The notes: generated by a model from the letters alone, not told the origin. A stretch of DNA of 45,834 nucleotides from Sneathiella sp. (GCA_002706985.1 PAKP01000002.1:4522-50355), one strand, 5' to 3'; counted from the first letter of the stretch, positions 7,159-15,641 are shown. A program made the numbers and translations.

Positions 7159-8432
7159 GCAATCCAAAATTCGAGACCCTGTCCATCCATGCCGGTGCCG
7201 CGCCGGACCCGACCACCGGCGCCCGCGTCACCCCCATCTACCAGACCTCCAGCTTTGTATTCGACGATGTGGATCACGCGGCGGAGCTGTTTAACCTTCA
7301 GGCCTTCGGCAATATCTATTCGCGCCTGACCAACCCGACCAATGCGGTCCTGGAAGAGCGGGTGGCGACGCTTGAGGGCGGCGCGACGGGCCTCGCCGTT
7401 GCCTCCGGCCATGCGGCGCAGCTCATCATCTTTCACACCCTCATGCAGCCCGGCGATGAATTCCTCGCCTCCACCCGGCTATATGGCGGCTCCATCACCC
7501 AGTTCAGCCAGTCCTTCAAGAAATTCGACTGGAACGCGACGTTCGTCGATCCGAAGGACCCGCAGAGCTTCAAAAAAGCGCTGACGCCGAAATGCAAGGC
7601 GATCTTTATCGAAAGCCTCGCCAATCCGGGCGGCGTGATGACCGACATCAAGGCCATTGCCGATATCGCCCATAAGGCGGGCATCCCGCTGATCGTCGAC
7701 AATACGCTGGCTACCCCCTATCTCTGCCGCCCGATCGAACATGGCGCGGATATCGTCGTCCATTCGGCGACGAAATTCCTCGGCGGTCATGGCAACTCCA
7801 TGGGTGGCCTGATCATCGATTCCGGCAAGTTCGACTGGAGCGCGTCGGACAAGTTCCCGACCATGAGCCAGCCGAACGACTCCTATCACGGGCTCAAATT
7901 CCACGAGACCTTCGGCGAGCTCGGCTTCGGCATTGCCTGCCGGGCGCTGGGCCTGCGCGATCTCGGCCCGGCCCTCTCTCCGTTCAATGCCTTCATGATC
8001 CTGACCGGGATCGAGACATTGCCGCTGCGGATGGAGCGGCACAGCGCCAACGCGCTTGCCGTCGCCGAATATCTGCAAAAGCATGACAAGGTAAGCTGGG
8101 TTTCCTACGCGGGGCTCAAGGGCGATCCCTATTATGACCTCGCTCAGAAGTATCTCAATGGCGGTGCCGGGGCGGTGCTTACCTTTGGGATCAAGGGCGG
8201 CTATGACGCCGGGGTCAAGGTGGTCGAAAGCGTCGAGCTGTTCTCCCATCTCGCCAATATCGGCGACACCCGCAGCCTGATCATCCACCCAAGCTCCACC
8301 ACCCATCGCCAGCTGGACGAGGATCAGCAGGTCGCGGCGGGTGCCGGGCCGGATGTCGTCCGCCTGTCCGTCGGCATCGAGAATGTCGAGGATATCATCG
8401 CCGATCTGGATCAGGCTCTCGCCGCCAGCTAG
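7155..8432 (+). CDS. metY: O-acetylhomoserine sulfhydrylase
   Basis: A 425-residue PLP enzyme of the Cys/Met metabolism family. It shows FETLSIHAGAAPDPTTGARV at the N terminus, the phenylalanine-rich PIYQTSSFVF, EGGATGLAVASGHAA for the phosphate-binding loop, and the PLP lysine in VHSATKFLGGHG. The long insertion around PNDSYHGLKFHETFGELGF is typical of the O-acetylhomoserine aminocarboxypropyltransferase branch, which makes homocysteine from O-acetylhomoserine and sulfide. It starts inside the ATGA overlap with the CoA-binding gene. Which acyl-homoserine is used in vivo cannot be read from sequence. Confidence 0.92.
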   Translation: MSNPKFETLSIHAGAAPDPTTGARVTPIYQTSSFVFDDVDHAAELFNLQAFGNIYSRLTNPTNAVLEERVATLEGGATGLAVASGHAAQLIIFHTLMQPGDEFLASTRLYGGSITQFSQSFKKFDWNATFVDPKDPQSFKKALTPKCKAIFIESLANPGGVMTDIKAIADIAHKAGIPLIVDNTLATPYLCRPIEHGADIVVHSATKFLGGHGNSMGGLIIDSGKFDWSASDKFPTMSQPNDSYHGLKFHETFGELGFGIACRALGLRDLGPALSPFNAFMILTGIETLPLRMERHSANALAVAEYLQKHDKVSWVSYAGLKGDPYYDLAQKYLNGGAGAVLTFGIKGGYDAGVKVVESVELFSHLANIGDTRSLIIHPSSTTHRQLDEDQQVAAGAGPDVVRLSVGIENVEDIIADLDQALAAS

Positions 8433-8438
8433 GCGATC

Positions 8439-8819
8439 TCAGCTATCGTAGACCGATAGCTCGATCAGGTTGAGGTCGGGGTCGCGCACATAGAGGGACG
8501 TAATCGTCCCCCGCGCCCCCGTCCGCTTGACCGGCCCCTCCAGAATGTCGATCCCGGCGGCCAGCAGCCGGGATTGCATCTCCTCCAGCTCCCCCTCGAT
8601 AATAAAGCACAGATCCGCCGTGCCGGGTTTCGCCAAATGCGCCCGCGGCGAGAGCTCGCGCCCCGCGACATGCAGGTTGATTTTTGACGATCCGAATTTC
8701 AGCGCCTGACGATCTTTTGCGAATTCCTCAAAAGTCATTCCCAATATTTCACAGTAAAACGCCTTCGTTCGTTCTAGATCGACAACGGTTAATACGAAAT
8801 GATCAAGATTTTTTATCAT
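8439..8819 (-). CDS. VOC family (glyoxalase/dioxygenase superfamily) protein
   Basis: About 126 residues in the two beta-alpha-beta-beta-beta modules of the vicinal oxygen chelate fold: KNLDHFVLTVVDLERTKAFY then ALKFGSSKINLHV, and ADLCFIIEG then SLYVRDPDLNLIELS. His and Glu at the usual metal positions (LDHF, NLHV, NLIEL) are present, so it is probably a metal enzyme of the glyoxalase/virulence-protein type; substrate unknown. An in-frame ATG four codons earlier (8831) is possible; MIKNLDHF matches the family start better. Convergent with metY, 6 bp apart; an 8-bp hairpin (8441-8461) covers its last codons. Confidence 0.85.
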   Translation of the reverse strand: MIKNLDHFVLTVVDLERTKAFYCEILGMTFEEFAKDRQALKFGSSKINLHVAGRELSPRAHLAKPGTADLCFIIEGELEEMQSRLLAAGIDILEGPVKRTGARGTITSLYVRDPDLNLIELSVYDS

Positions 8820-8897
8820 TATTATTTCCATATTTATTTATTGAACATTCATTATTTATCACCAGTTAAGTAAAAAAGAACTGATTAAGGCAAAATT

Positions 8898-9296
8898 CTG
8901 AAATATTCAATTTTATTACTATCTTCTTTACTGCTCGCTGTTTCCACCACCGCATCGGCCAAGGACGGAACGGTCACGGCGGCCGAAGGCTGGAACAACA
9001 GCGCGGGCTTCCAGACATCCTATGACAAGCTGGTCAAGCTTACCACCGCCGAAGCGATCGAACGGCAGAACGGCGGCTTTTACGATCAGTGGCAGCAGAA
9101 TAACATGTATATCAGCAACACCTCGATCGACACGCAGAATAATATCACCGCGGGAGATGTGGATGGCCTGAACGTTACATCCACCCATTGCGGGCATTCG
9201 GTTGCGCAGCAGCCGATCAATAACGACGCCGATAATCATGTAACGGCAGGCGATGTTTCCTGCATCGTGGGGACAAACAATGCGAACAATCCTTAA
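8898..9296 (+). CDS. HfaA-like secreted protein with non-ATG start
   Basis: The frame ending at 9296 has no stop back to 8886 and no ATG before the secretion signal. Starting at the CTG at 8898 (AAGG seven bases upstream) gives a clean signal peptide, basic residue then KYSILLLSSLLLAVSTTASA, followed by a mature protein of about 111 residues rich in Asn, Thr and Gly. ATT at 8895 is an alternative start. The mature part has a NITAGDV/HVTAGDV internal repeat, each unit near one cysteine (THCGHS, VSCIVG), and AEAIERQNGGFYDQW. The last 17 bases overlap the hfaB-like lipoprotein gene. Small size, secretion signal and position before an HfaB homologue suggest a holdfast-anchor (HfaA) role. The start codon may also be a lost ATG, making this a recent defect. 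Confidence 0.6.
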   Translation: MKYSILLLSSLLLAVSTTASAKDGTVTAAEGWNNSAGFQTSYDKLVKLTTAEAIERQNGGFYDQWQQNNMYISNTSIDTQNNITAGDVDGLNVTSTHCGHSVAQQPINNDADNHVTAGDVSCIVGTNNANNP

Positions 9297-10071
9297 AACT
9301 GCCGCCCTGCTCCCGCTCCTGCTGACGGGCTGTATCGCCACCAGCCAGGAGAACATCGAGCTGACGGAAGGACCGCCGGTGCAAACCCTGGTTACCCCTT
9401 ATGACCGGCTGATCGGCTGCATCTCGCAGAACGCAAGGCTCTATGGGGTCTGGGCTGTTGGCGATATCGTGGACGCCACCGGCAAGTTCAGCGCCGAATA
9501 TGCGGGCACAGGCAAGTTTGTCTCCCAGGGGGCCGGCGACATGATGCAGACGACCCTGATGAAGGCAAAGGCGGAGCGTGTCGTCAATCGGCGCGATCCG
9601 CGCCCCGTCATCTCGGAAATCCAGCTCGGTATCCGCGATGCCAAGCAATTCACCCTGATGGATTACTACATCACGGGTTCCGTCAACACGCTCGATTTCA
9701 TTCCGGGCGCGGCGGCAGAGGTGACCGTTGCCGGGATCGGCCCGCGCTATCGTCAGAACCGCGCCATTGTCGGGCTCGATTTGCATCTCACCGATGCGCG
9801 CACGTCCGAGGTGCTGGCGGCGGTCAATATCTCAAAGCAGATATTCGCCGATGAGGCCGGCTTCGGAATCGGGCGATTCTTCGGGGACACGCTGGTCGAT
9901 CTCGATATCAGCGGCCAGAGCCGCGAACCACTTCAGCTTTCCCTCCGTTCCATGCTGCAGTTCGGGCTGTATGAAATGCTCGCCCAACTCAACCCCAACA
10001 TTAAGGGAAGCTGTCAGGAGATCGTCGATGCCGTAGAAGGAGTCGAAGATACCGGATCCGCCAACACCTAA
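9280..10071 (+). CDS. hfaB: HfaB-like (CsgG family) outer-membrane secretion lipoprotein
   Basis: A 263-residue lipoprotein: signal MRTILKTAALLPLLLTGC with a lipobox LTGC (acylated Cys18). The body follows the CsgG pattern: YDRLIGCISQ, VWAVGDIVDATGKFSAEYAG, QGAGDMMQTTLMKA, VVNRRDPRPVISE, then DYYITGSVNTLDF and VGLDLHLTDARTSEVLAAVN. CsgG proteins form nonameric outer-membrane channels that export curli; HfaB is the holdfast-anchor version known from Caulobacter. The frame extends to 9253, but the ATG at 9280 with GGGGA six bases upstream gives the lipoprotein signal. No csgE- or csgF-like gene is visible. Confidence 0.82.
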   Translation: MRTILKTAALLPLLLTGCIATSQENIELTEGPPVQTLVTPYDRLIGCISQNARLYGVWAVGDIVDATGKFSAEYAGTGKFVSQGAGDMMQTTLMKAKAERVVNRRDPRPVISEIQLGIRDAKQFTLMDYYITGSVNTLDFIPGAAAEVTVAGIGPRYRQNRAIVGLDLHLTDARTSEVLAAVNISKQIFADEAGFGIGRFFGDTLVDLDISGQSREPLQLSLRSMLQFGLYEMLAQLNPNIKGSCQEIVDAVEGVEDTGSANT

Positions 10072-10139
10072 ATCAGAAGCGGCATCTTTTCAGGGGTGCG
10101 TCATTTCTCAAAAATATATTTTTAGCAAAGGATTTTATC

Positions 10140-10748
10140 ATGAAAAAATTACTTCTCGGGTCATTACTGCTGGCATTTGCCGCCAGCCCGGCCCTCGCCC
10201 AAGACGGCCGTTTCGGCGGGCTTCCGGGCGGTACTCCAACCGGATACTCATCTACCACCGGACACCAGATCGATGCTGTGGTTGGCACGAACTACAGTTC
10301 CGTCAGCATCGGCAACACGACCGGGACCGTCACGGTCGGCGGCCAGTATTCCGTCAATGCCGTCGTCAGCCATATCGGTCCGAATGTGGTTCAGCAGGGC
10401 TTTGCCAATGTCGACTTGCATGCCCCGACCTTTGGCGATCTCGACAAAGCCGGTGAAGGCGGTGGCCATGTCTATAACGGGCCGAGCAATGCGGCCGTGG
10501 TCTCCCAGACACTGGAGAAAAACGCGATCGCTTTTGACACCCTGCGGCGAGAAGACGGCCTGACCGATATTATCCAGTCCCTGCTTGAGCCTCAGCAGTC
10601 CAACAAACTTGTAGCTGAAGCCACTGATACCGCTGATGCCGCACGTCTTGGGTCGTCACTAGAGTCGGCCTCTTTGCGGGCGGATATTGTCGGTATCGCC
10701 TTGTTTAACGGGACTATCCGTGCCGATTCCTATCCGGATCGGTTCTAA
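10140..10748 (+). CDS. secreted Gly/Thr/Asn-rich protein, possible HfaB export substrate
   Basis: A 202-residue protein with a clear signal peptide (MKKLLLGSLLLAFAASPALA, cleaved before QDG) and AAAGGA-type ribosome site. The mature first half (residues 21-110) is polar and beta-prone: NYSSVSIGNTTGTVTVGGQY, VVSHIGPNVVQQGFANVDLH; the second half is more helical (LTDIIQSLLEPQQ, DTADAARLGSSLESASL). No cysteine. I recognise no family. In Caulobacter the third anchor gene, hfaD, encodes a larger adhesive protein; this may be a short counterpart or an unrelated adhesin subunit. It is third in the hfa-like run and is followed by a strong terminator. Confidence 0.75.
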   Translation: MKKLLLGSLLLAFAASPALAQDGRFGGLPGGTPTGYSSTTGHQIDAVVGTNYSSVSIGNTTGTVTVGGQYSVNAVVSHIGPNVVQQGFANVDLHAPTFGDLDKAGEGGGHVYNGPSNAAVVSQTLEKNAIAFDTLRREDGLTDIIQSLLEPQQSNKLVAEATDTADAARLGSSLESASLRADIVGIALFNGTIRADSYPDRF

Positions 10749-10811
10749 TCGAGCAGACACCTAACCCATCGGCTTTTCCGGGCTCCGTCCGGGGTTAAGC
10801 CATCTCCCGCC

Positions 10812-10843
10812 GCCGGTCAGCCTGAGGGCTGGCCGGCTTTTTT
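10812..10843 (+). terminator. intrinsic terminator of the hfa-like operon
   Basis: An 11-bp stem (10812-10822 with 10827-10837, one T-G pair), loop TGAG, then six T. It lies 64 bp beyond the last gene of the operon and is built into the final codons and stop of the convergent ctaA gene. Confidence 0.9.
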
Positions 10844-11920
10844 CACGCCTTGCTCGGCGCCGAGTTCATGGACGACGAAGAGCGCAAGGGCCAGCACCAG
10901 CATGCCGCCCGCCTGATGCGCCGCGCCGAGGGGGACCGGCACCACATAGAGCAGCGTAACGATGCCGAGGAAGACCTGCACGAACACCATAGAGACCAGC
11001 GCGGCGATCCCGGCGCGCGCGCCTGCGCCAAGGTCCCGCCCGCGGCTGATCAGATAGAGCCAGATGCTGACCCCGGCAATGGCATAGCCGACCATGCGGT
11101 GCACAAACTGCACGGTAGAGGGGTTTTCAAGGAAGTTGTGATAGAGCGGCACGAGATCGAACATATCGGCGGGCAGGAAGGTGCCGCCCATCATCGGCCA
11201 GTCCGTATAGATAAAGCCCGCGTTGAGCCCGGCAACAAACCCGCCGATGAGGATCTGCAGCGCGATCAGCGCCAGCAGCACCCAGGCCGCCCGCCGCACC
11301 GCGCCATGGGCCTCTGGGTGGCCCTTATAAGGCAGGCGCAGGAGATCGAAAATCGTCCAGAGCAGCGCTGCGAAAATCAGGCTCGCGAGCGCGAGATGCG
11401 CCGTCAGGCGGTAATGGCTCACATCCGGGTTATCGACCAGCCCGCTTTTCACCATGAACCAGCCCATCCCCCCCTGCGCCGCACCGAGCAGGAACAAAAG
11501 CGCGAGCCGGGGCGCCATTTGCCTCGGTATTTTTTTCAGGAGCAGCAACAGCACAAAGGGCACGAAGAAGGCGATGCCGATAATGCGGCCCAAGACCCGG
11601 TGGGCATATTCGAAGGCGTAGATGCCCTGAAACTCCGCGAGACTCATGCCCTTGTTGATCTTCTGATATTCGGGGAAGGCCTTGTAGCGCTCGAACTCCG
11701 CCATCCAGGCCTCGCCACTCAGCGGCGGCAGCCAGCCCGTAATCGGCTTCCAGTCGGTCATGGAGAGGCCCGAATTGGTGAGCCGCGTCACCCCGCCGAG
11801 CACGATCATGGCAAACACCAGCACCGCCACCAGCGCGAGCCAGCCAACCACCAGCTTGCGCCCGTCACCCGCGACCGCGGCCCTGCTATCGTGAATATCC
11901 GTCGTCATGGCCCGCACCAT
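10817..11920 (-). CDS. ctaA: heme A synthase (COX15 type)
   Basis: A 367-residue inner-membrane protein with eight predicted helices, converting heme O to heme A for aa3-type cytochrome oxidases. Heme-ligand histidine motifs are FEYAHRVLGR, HYRLTAHLALA, VQFVHRMVGYA and GAAHQAGGM. GGVTRLTNSGLSMTDWKPIT near the N terminus is the proteobacterial/mitochondrial (type 2) signature. The first ATG (11920) follows a GGGGGA; an alternative at 11908 would remove four residues. Its 3' end carries the terminator of the convergent hfa-like operon. Confidence 0.96.
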   Translation of the reverse strand: MVRAMTTDIHDSRAAVAGDGRKLVVGWLALVAVLVFAMIVLGGVTRLTNSGLSMTDWKPITGWLPPLSGEAWMAEFERYKAFPEYQKINKGMSLAEFQGIYAFEYAHRVLGRIIGIAFFVPFVLLLLLKKIPRQMAPRLALLFLLGAAQGGMGWFMVKSGLVDNPDVSHYRLTAHLALASLIFAALLWTIFDLLRLPYKGHPEAHGAVRRAAWVLLALIALQILIGGFVAGLNAGFIYTDWPMMGGTFLPADMFDLVPLYHNFLENPSTVQFVHRMVGYAIAGVSIWLYLISRGRDLGAGARAGIAALVSMVFVQVFLGIVTLLYVVPVPLGAAHQAGGMLVLALALFVVHELGAEQGVKKAGQPSG

Positions 11921-12074
11921 AGCCCAATCCCCCGCAAAAGCAATATAGCGCGGGCTATTGCGGCACTCCGTCGCAGGGTGAGAGTTTGGGTGGGGATGCG
12001 ATGAATTGACTAGGGAAATTAACCGTCTAAACTTCTCCGATAACGTGCACTGTGATGCTGAGCAGGAAGAGACA

Positions 12075-13469
12075 ATGGCTGACCAAGAACTTGTAAAAAA
12101 AATCCGTGATGGAACTTGGACAAATCCTGAGTTGCAAGGAGCAGATCTATCCTATGCCGATATACAGAATATAGACCTTCAAGGCGCAGATTTGCTGGCC
12201 GCAGATCTATTGAGCGCAAAAATACAAGGCGCCAATCTAAAAGGCGCTAATCTGCAAAATGCTAACTTACAGAAAGCTAATTTGCGCAGAGCCAATTTAA
12301 CAAATACCAATTTGTCAATATCTGCTTTACAAGGCGCTAATATTCGATCCGCTGTTTTGGAAAATGCTAATTTGCAGAATGCCAACTTAAGCAGTGCCGA
12401 CTTATATGACGCTGTTATGCACAAAAGCAAACTGAGTTATGCCACTCTACACGACACCAACTTAACGGGCGCGGATCTAAGATCCTCAGACCTTCGAGGA
12501 GCCAGCTTTCTAAGGGCTAATTTAGAAGGAACCGACTTAAATTTTGCCGAGACTGATGATCAAACTCGAATAGATTTACCAGCTAATTTCCAGCTTATTG
12601 ACAATATTATTCGCCGGATAGATCGTTCTCACGCGACATCAAACGTTATTAATAGCATCGATAAAAAGTCTCAGTTCTCAGAATTATCAACAGCTAACGA
12701 AAATAATCTCAAGCAAGGTAACTATTCGGAAGAAAGCACTTCTTTGATCGATATTATTACTGCTTTAGGGAGAAAAATTAGTTTTTTCGGACAACCTGAT
12801 GGCCATCATGTCTGTTCTTCAAACATCGGAATTGGCGGCGGATTATTAAGTATTACTGCAACCTTCATCCCCTATAAAGGCAATAGTGGAAGAGACTACA
12901 AGTCATTTTTGGAATTGCTTGGATGGGACGAAGCAAATGATCTTCGAATTGAGGAAGAAGCTCTTCAAAATATTCTATCTGCGATCCATGAAACTCTAAG
13001 TAAATATGGAATGGACATCTCCAGAGATGATCCATTTTTTGAGCAGCTCATAAATGAGTCGTGGATTACCTTTTCGGCAAGCCCATTAAGCTGTGGGCCA
13101 CTCCCTAATGACATATCCGTCGCAGTAAAGCACCCAAAGAAGAAGGGATTAATTGCTCTAATTTGTGGAAAAGGCGTTCTAATAATCAGTGTTGGCACGT
13201 TTGTGGCTGGCGCGATATTCGGGTCAATTTCTGGTGATATGGGAAAAGGCTTCTTTGGAGCGGCCTTTGGCGTGGAGAGTTGGGAGGAAAAAGGTGAAGA
13301 AATATTCCATAGTTTGCAGGCAACGTACGAGGAATCTCAACTCACTATTTTAAATGTTCTTTCTCGTACTGCCCCCGAAAAATCTCCGCCGTCATCTGAG
13401 GGAGAAACACCTTTAGCTTTACACCGGGACGAAGAGGACGGACCCCGAGACGAAGAGGACGAGGCTTAA
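12075..13469 (+). CDS. pentapeptide-repeat protein with C-terminal membrane segment
   Basis: A 464-residue protein. Residues about 16-155 are about 28 A(D/N)LxX pentapeptides (GADLS, GANLK, NANLQ, KANLR and so on), expected to form roughly seven turns of a right-handed beta-helix. Residues 160-355 are an unrecognised domain (FFGQPDGHHVCSSNIGIGGG; LEDNE-like helices). A hydrophobic, glycine-rich segment near 358-384 (LIISVGTFVAGAIFGS) may be membrane-embedded. The tail has the acidic duplication RDEEDGP/RDEEDEA. The start ATG follows AGGAAGAG; an upstream in-frame ATG at 12006 lacks a site. Composition is AT-rich against GC-rich neighbours, and it sits beside the 3' end of a tRNA gene, so acquisition is likely. 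Function unknown. Confidence 0.85.
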   Translation: MADQELVKKIRDGTWTNPELQGADLSYADIQNIDLQGADLLAADLLSAKIQGANLKGANLQNANLQKANLRRANLTNTNLSISALQGANIRSAVLENANLQNANLSSADLYDAVMHKSKLSYATLHDTNLTGADLRSSDLRGASFLRANLEGTDLNFAETDDQTRIDLPANFQLIDNIIRRIDRSHATSNVINSIDKKSQFSELSTANENNLKQGNYSEESTSLIDIITALGRKISFFGQPDGHHVCSSNIGIGGGLLSITATFIPYKGNSGRDYKSFLELLGWDEANDLRIEEEALQNILSAIHETLSKYGMDISRDDPFFEQLINESWITFSASPLSCGPLPNDISVAVKHPKKKGLIALICGKGVLIISVGTFVAGAIFGSISGDMGKGFFGAAFGVESWEEKGEEIFHSLQATYEESQLTILNVLSRTAPEKSPPSSEGETPLALHRDEEDGPRDEEDEA

Positions 13470-13487
13470 GCGCAACCACTAAAAAAA

Positions 13488-13516
13488 GCCCCGAAACAGT
13501 GATGTTTCGAGGCTTT
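13488..13516 (-). terminator. terminator of tRNA-Pro, shared with the pentapeptide gene
   Basis: On the minus strand, GCCTCGAAAC pairs with GTTTCGGGGC (one T-G pair) around a six-base loop and is followed by seven T, a few bases beyond the tRNA CCA end. On the plus strand it has one mismatch and TTTT after it, 18 bp past the pentapeptide-repeat stop. Confidence 0.85.
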
Positions 13517-13520
13517 TAAT

Positions 13521-13597
13521 TGGTCGGGCAGGCCGGATTTGAACCGACGACCCCTTCACCCCCAGTGAAGTGCGCTACCAGGCTGCGCTACTGCCCG
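13521..13597 (-). tRNA. tRNA-Pro (GGG anticodon)
   Basis: A 77-nt cloverleaf with encoded CCA. Acceptor arms CGGGCAG and CTGCCCG pair fully, the D arm is AGCGCAGCCTGGTAGCGCA-like, the anticodon stem CTTCA/TGAAG encloses the loop CTGGGGG (anticodon GGG at 13563-13561), and the T loop is TTCGAAT. Followed by an intrinsic terminator. Confidence 0.97.
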
Positions 13598-13726
13598 CCA
13601 TGTCCTGGTGGGGCCGTTCCCGGCCCGAGGCTGGCGCACTATACTGACGGGCAGACGTGTTGGCAACGCCCGTTCTGCGGCATCGGCACATTTTTTTGTG
13701 CCCGCCGAAATCCCCTCAAGCCCGGC

Positions 13727-14179
13727 TCAGGCGAGCAGCTCTTTCAGCTCCTTCAGCTCCCCGAGAACGCGGCGGATCTGCGCCCTGTCGTCATTCGAGA
13801 GCGGCGCCGTCGCCTCTCCCTCCCCGTCGCTCGCCGTGTGGCTAAGCGCCGGGTTGCCCTCGGCCCGGGCGGCGGAGACCATGGCGTCGACATTATCGAT
13901 ACGCCCGCCCTGCTCTTTCAAGAGTTTCTGCGCGCCGCGGATGGTGAAGCCATGCTTGTAGAGAAGGTCGCGGATGCCGCGGATCAGCTCGATATCGGAG
14001 GGACGGTAGTAGCGCCGCCCGCCGCCGCGCTTCAGGGGCTTGACGATCTTGAACTTCGTCTCCCAGAAGCGCAGGACATGCTGCGGCACATCAAGCTCCG
14101 CCGAGACTTCGCTGATGGTCCGAAAGGCGTCCGGCGATTTCTGCAGTTTTTGAGCCTCTCTCGCCACGTTATGCGCCAC
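13727..14179 (-). CDS. MerR family transcriptional regulator
   Basis: A 150-residue protein with an N-terminal MerR helix-turn-helix: [20 protein letters not shown] (about 19-38), then [20 protein letters not shown] and [19 protein letters not shown]. The C-terminal third is short, charged and lacks the cysteines of metal-sensing MerR proteins, so the signal is unknown. It overlaps ihfA by 11 bp and lies downstream of it; this ihfA-merR pair beside tRNA-Pro is common in alphaproteobacteria. Confidence 0.93.
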   Translation of the reverse strand: MAHNVAREAQKLQKSPDAFRTISEVSAELDVPQHVLRFWETKFKIVKPLKRGGGRRYYRPSDIELIRGIRDLLYKHGFTIRGAQKLLKEQGGRIDNVDAMVSAARAEGNPALSHTASDGEGEATAPLSNDDRAQIRRVLGELKELKELLA

Positions 14180-14474
14180 CGTTGCCTTCGTTGATCTTGT
14201 CTTTCAGGACATGGGACGCACGGAAGACGAGGACGCGGCGCGGATTGATCGGCACCTCTTCCCCGGTTTTCGGGTTGCGGCCGATGCGGCCGGACTTCTG
14301 GCGCACCTGCAGACTGCCGAAAGAGGAAATCTTTACGGTTTCACCGGCGACGAGCCGGTCTGAAATTTCTGACAGGATTGCCTCAACATGATCCGCGGAT
14401 TCATTCCGCGACAATCCGACCTGCTGATAGACAGCCTCTGCCAAATTTGCTCTGGTCAATGTGTTTTTTGTCAT
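14169..14474 (-). CDS. ihfA: integration host factor subunit alpha
   Basis: A 101-residue HU/IHF-family protein. [20 protein letters not shown] opens the dimerisation helices; [20 protein letters not shown] and [20 protein letters not shown] form the beta-arm, with the proline that intercalates into bent DNA in ...NP(K/R)TGEEVPI. With IHF beta (not in this window) it bends DNA at promoters and recombination sites. It overlaps the downstream merR gene by 11 bp. The 183-bp gap before fabH should hold its promoter; no clear consensus was seen. Confidence 0.96.
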   Translation of the reverse strand: MTKNTLTRANLAEAVYQQVGLSRNESADHVEAILSEISDRLVAGETVKISSFGSLQVRQKSGRIGRNPKTGEEVPINPRRVLVFRASHVLKDKINEGNGGA

Positions 14475-14657
14475 GATTTTACCCCATTAGGACTAACAGG
14501 ATTATCAATGCGGCCCGCGCCGTCAATCATAAAGGTGTAATTTCCGCCTGTTATGCGCCCAAAAGTCGGTTTTTAGGCAAAAAAGGGCGATAACTGATTG
14601 AAATTGATCAGGGAATTGAGGAGCTGAGGGCGCCGCCTCAAAAAGAGATTCGCAAAA

Positions 14658-15629
14658 TTACCAGCGGACCAGCGCCGAACCCCAGGTAAAGCCGCCGCCC
14701 ATGGCCTCAAGCAGCAGCAGATCGCCGCGCTTGATGCGCCCGTCCCGCACCGCCTCATCCAGCGCAAGGGGAACAGATGCAGCGGAAGTATTGCCGTGTT
14801 TATCGACAGTTAGAACGACTTTCTCAGGATCGAGTTTAAGCTTCCTGCCAGTGCCATCGATGATTCGCTTATTCGCCTGATGCGGGATCAGCCAGTCGAT
14901 ATCGCTGGTTTCCAGCCCGGTCGCCTCCATCGCCTCATGAACAACGCTGGCGAGGTTGTTGACGGCGTGGCGGAAAACCTCCCGCCCCTCCATGCGCAGA
15001 TACCCCGTCGTCTGGGTGGAGGAGGGGCCGCCGTCGACATAGAGCAGGTCATGCTTGTCGCCGTCCGAATGCAGATGACTGGTCAGGATGCCGCGATCGT
15101 CGGACGTGCCCGCCCCTTCCTCGGCCTCCAGGATGACGGCCCCGGCGCCGTCCGCGAACAGGACGCAGGTCGTCCGGTCTTCCCAGTCGAGAATGCGCGA
15201 GAAAGTCTCGGCGCCGATCACCAGCGCGCGGTTCGCCTGCCCGGATTTCACGAAATTATCCGCCGTCGCCAGCGCGTAGAGAAAACCTGTACAGACAGCC
15301 TGAACGTCGAAAGCAAACCCGCGCGTCATACCGAGGTTCTTCTGCACGACGGTGGCGGTCGCCGGAAACGTCTCATCCGGCGTCGCGGTCGCGAGCACGA
15401 TCAGGTCGATGTCATCCGGTTTCAGTCCCGCCATCTCCAGTGCCGCCTTCGCCGCATGGGTGGCCAGATCGGAGGTCAGTTCATCATCCGCGGCGATATG
15501 GCGCTGCTTGATGCCGGAGCGGGCGACGATCCACTCGTCGGTCGTATCCACCATGGTCGACAGCTCTTCATTCGTGAGGATTCGTTTCGGCAGGTAGGAC
15601 CCGGTGGCGGTAATGACTGAGCGGCGCAT
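14658..15629 (-). CDS. fabH: beta-ketoacyl-ACP synthase III
   Basis: A 323-residue thiolase-fold enzyme that condenses acetyl-CoA with malonyl-ACP to begin fatty acid synthesis. The catalytic triad is present: Cys113 in [10 protein letters not shown], His250 in IPHQANKRI and Asn280 in HGNTSAAS. Length is normal. It follows plsX with a 12-bp gap in the conserved rpmF-plsX-fabH lipid-synthesis run. Confidence 0.98.
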   Translation of the reverse strand: MRRSVITATGSYLPKRILTNEELSTMVDTTDEWIVARSGIKQRHIAADDELTSDLATHAAKAALEMAGLKPDDIDLIVLATATPDETFPATATVVQKNLGMTRGFAFDVQAVCTGFLYALATADNFVKSGQANRALVIGAETFSRILDWEDRTTCVLFADGAGAVILEAEEGAGTSDDRGILTSHLHSDGDKHDLLYVDGGPSSTQTTGYLRMEGREVFRHAVNNLASVVHEAMEATGLETSDIDWLIPHQANKRIIDGTGRKLKLDPEKVVLTVDKHGNTSAASVPLALDEAVRDGRIKRGDLLLLEAMGGGFTWGSALVRW

Positions 15630-15641
15630 AAATTTCCTGTT

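Noticed and set aside
8441..8461. Hairpin AGCTATCG-TAGAC-CGATAGCT as a metY terminator
   Set aside because: The stem is perfect but short and has no T run on either side; it is inside the VOC coding end. Not called as a terminator.
11921..12074. Possible attachment-site duplicate of the tRNA-Pro 3' end on the far side of the pentapeptide gene
   Set aside because: I looked for a copy of the tRNA 3' sequence between ctaA and the gene and found none.
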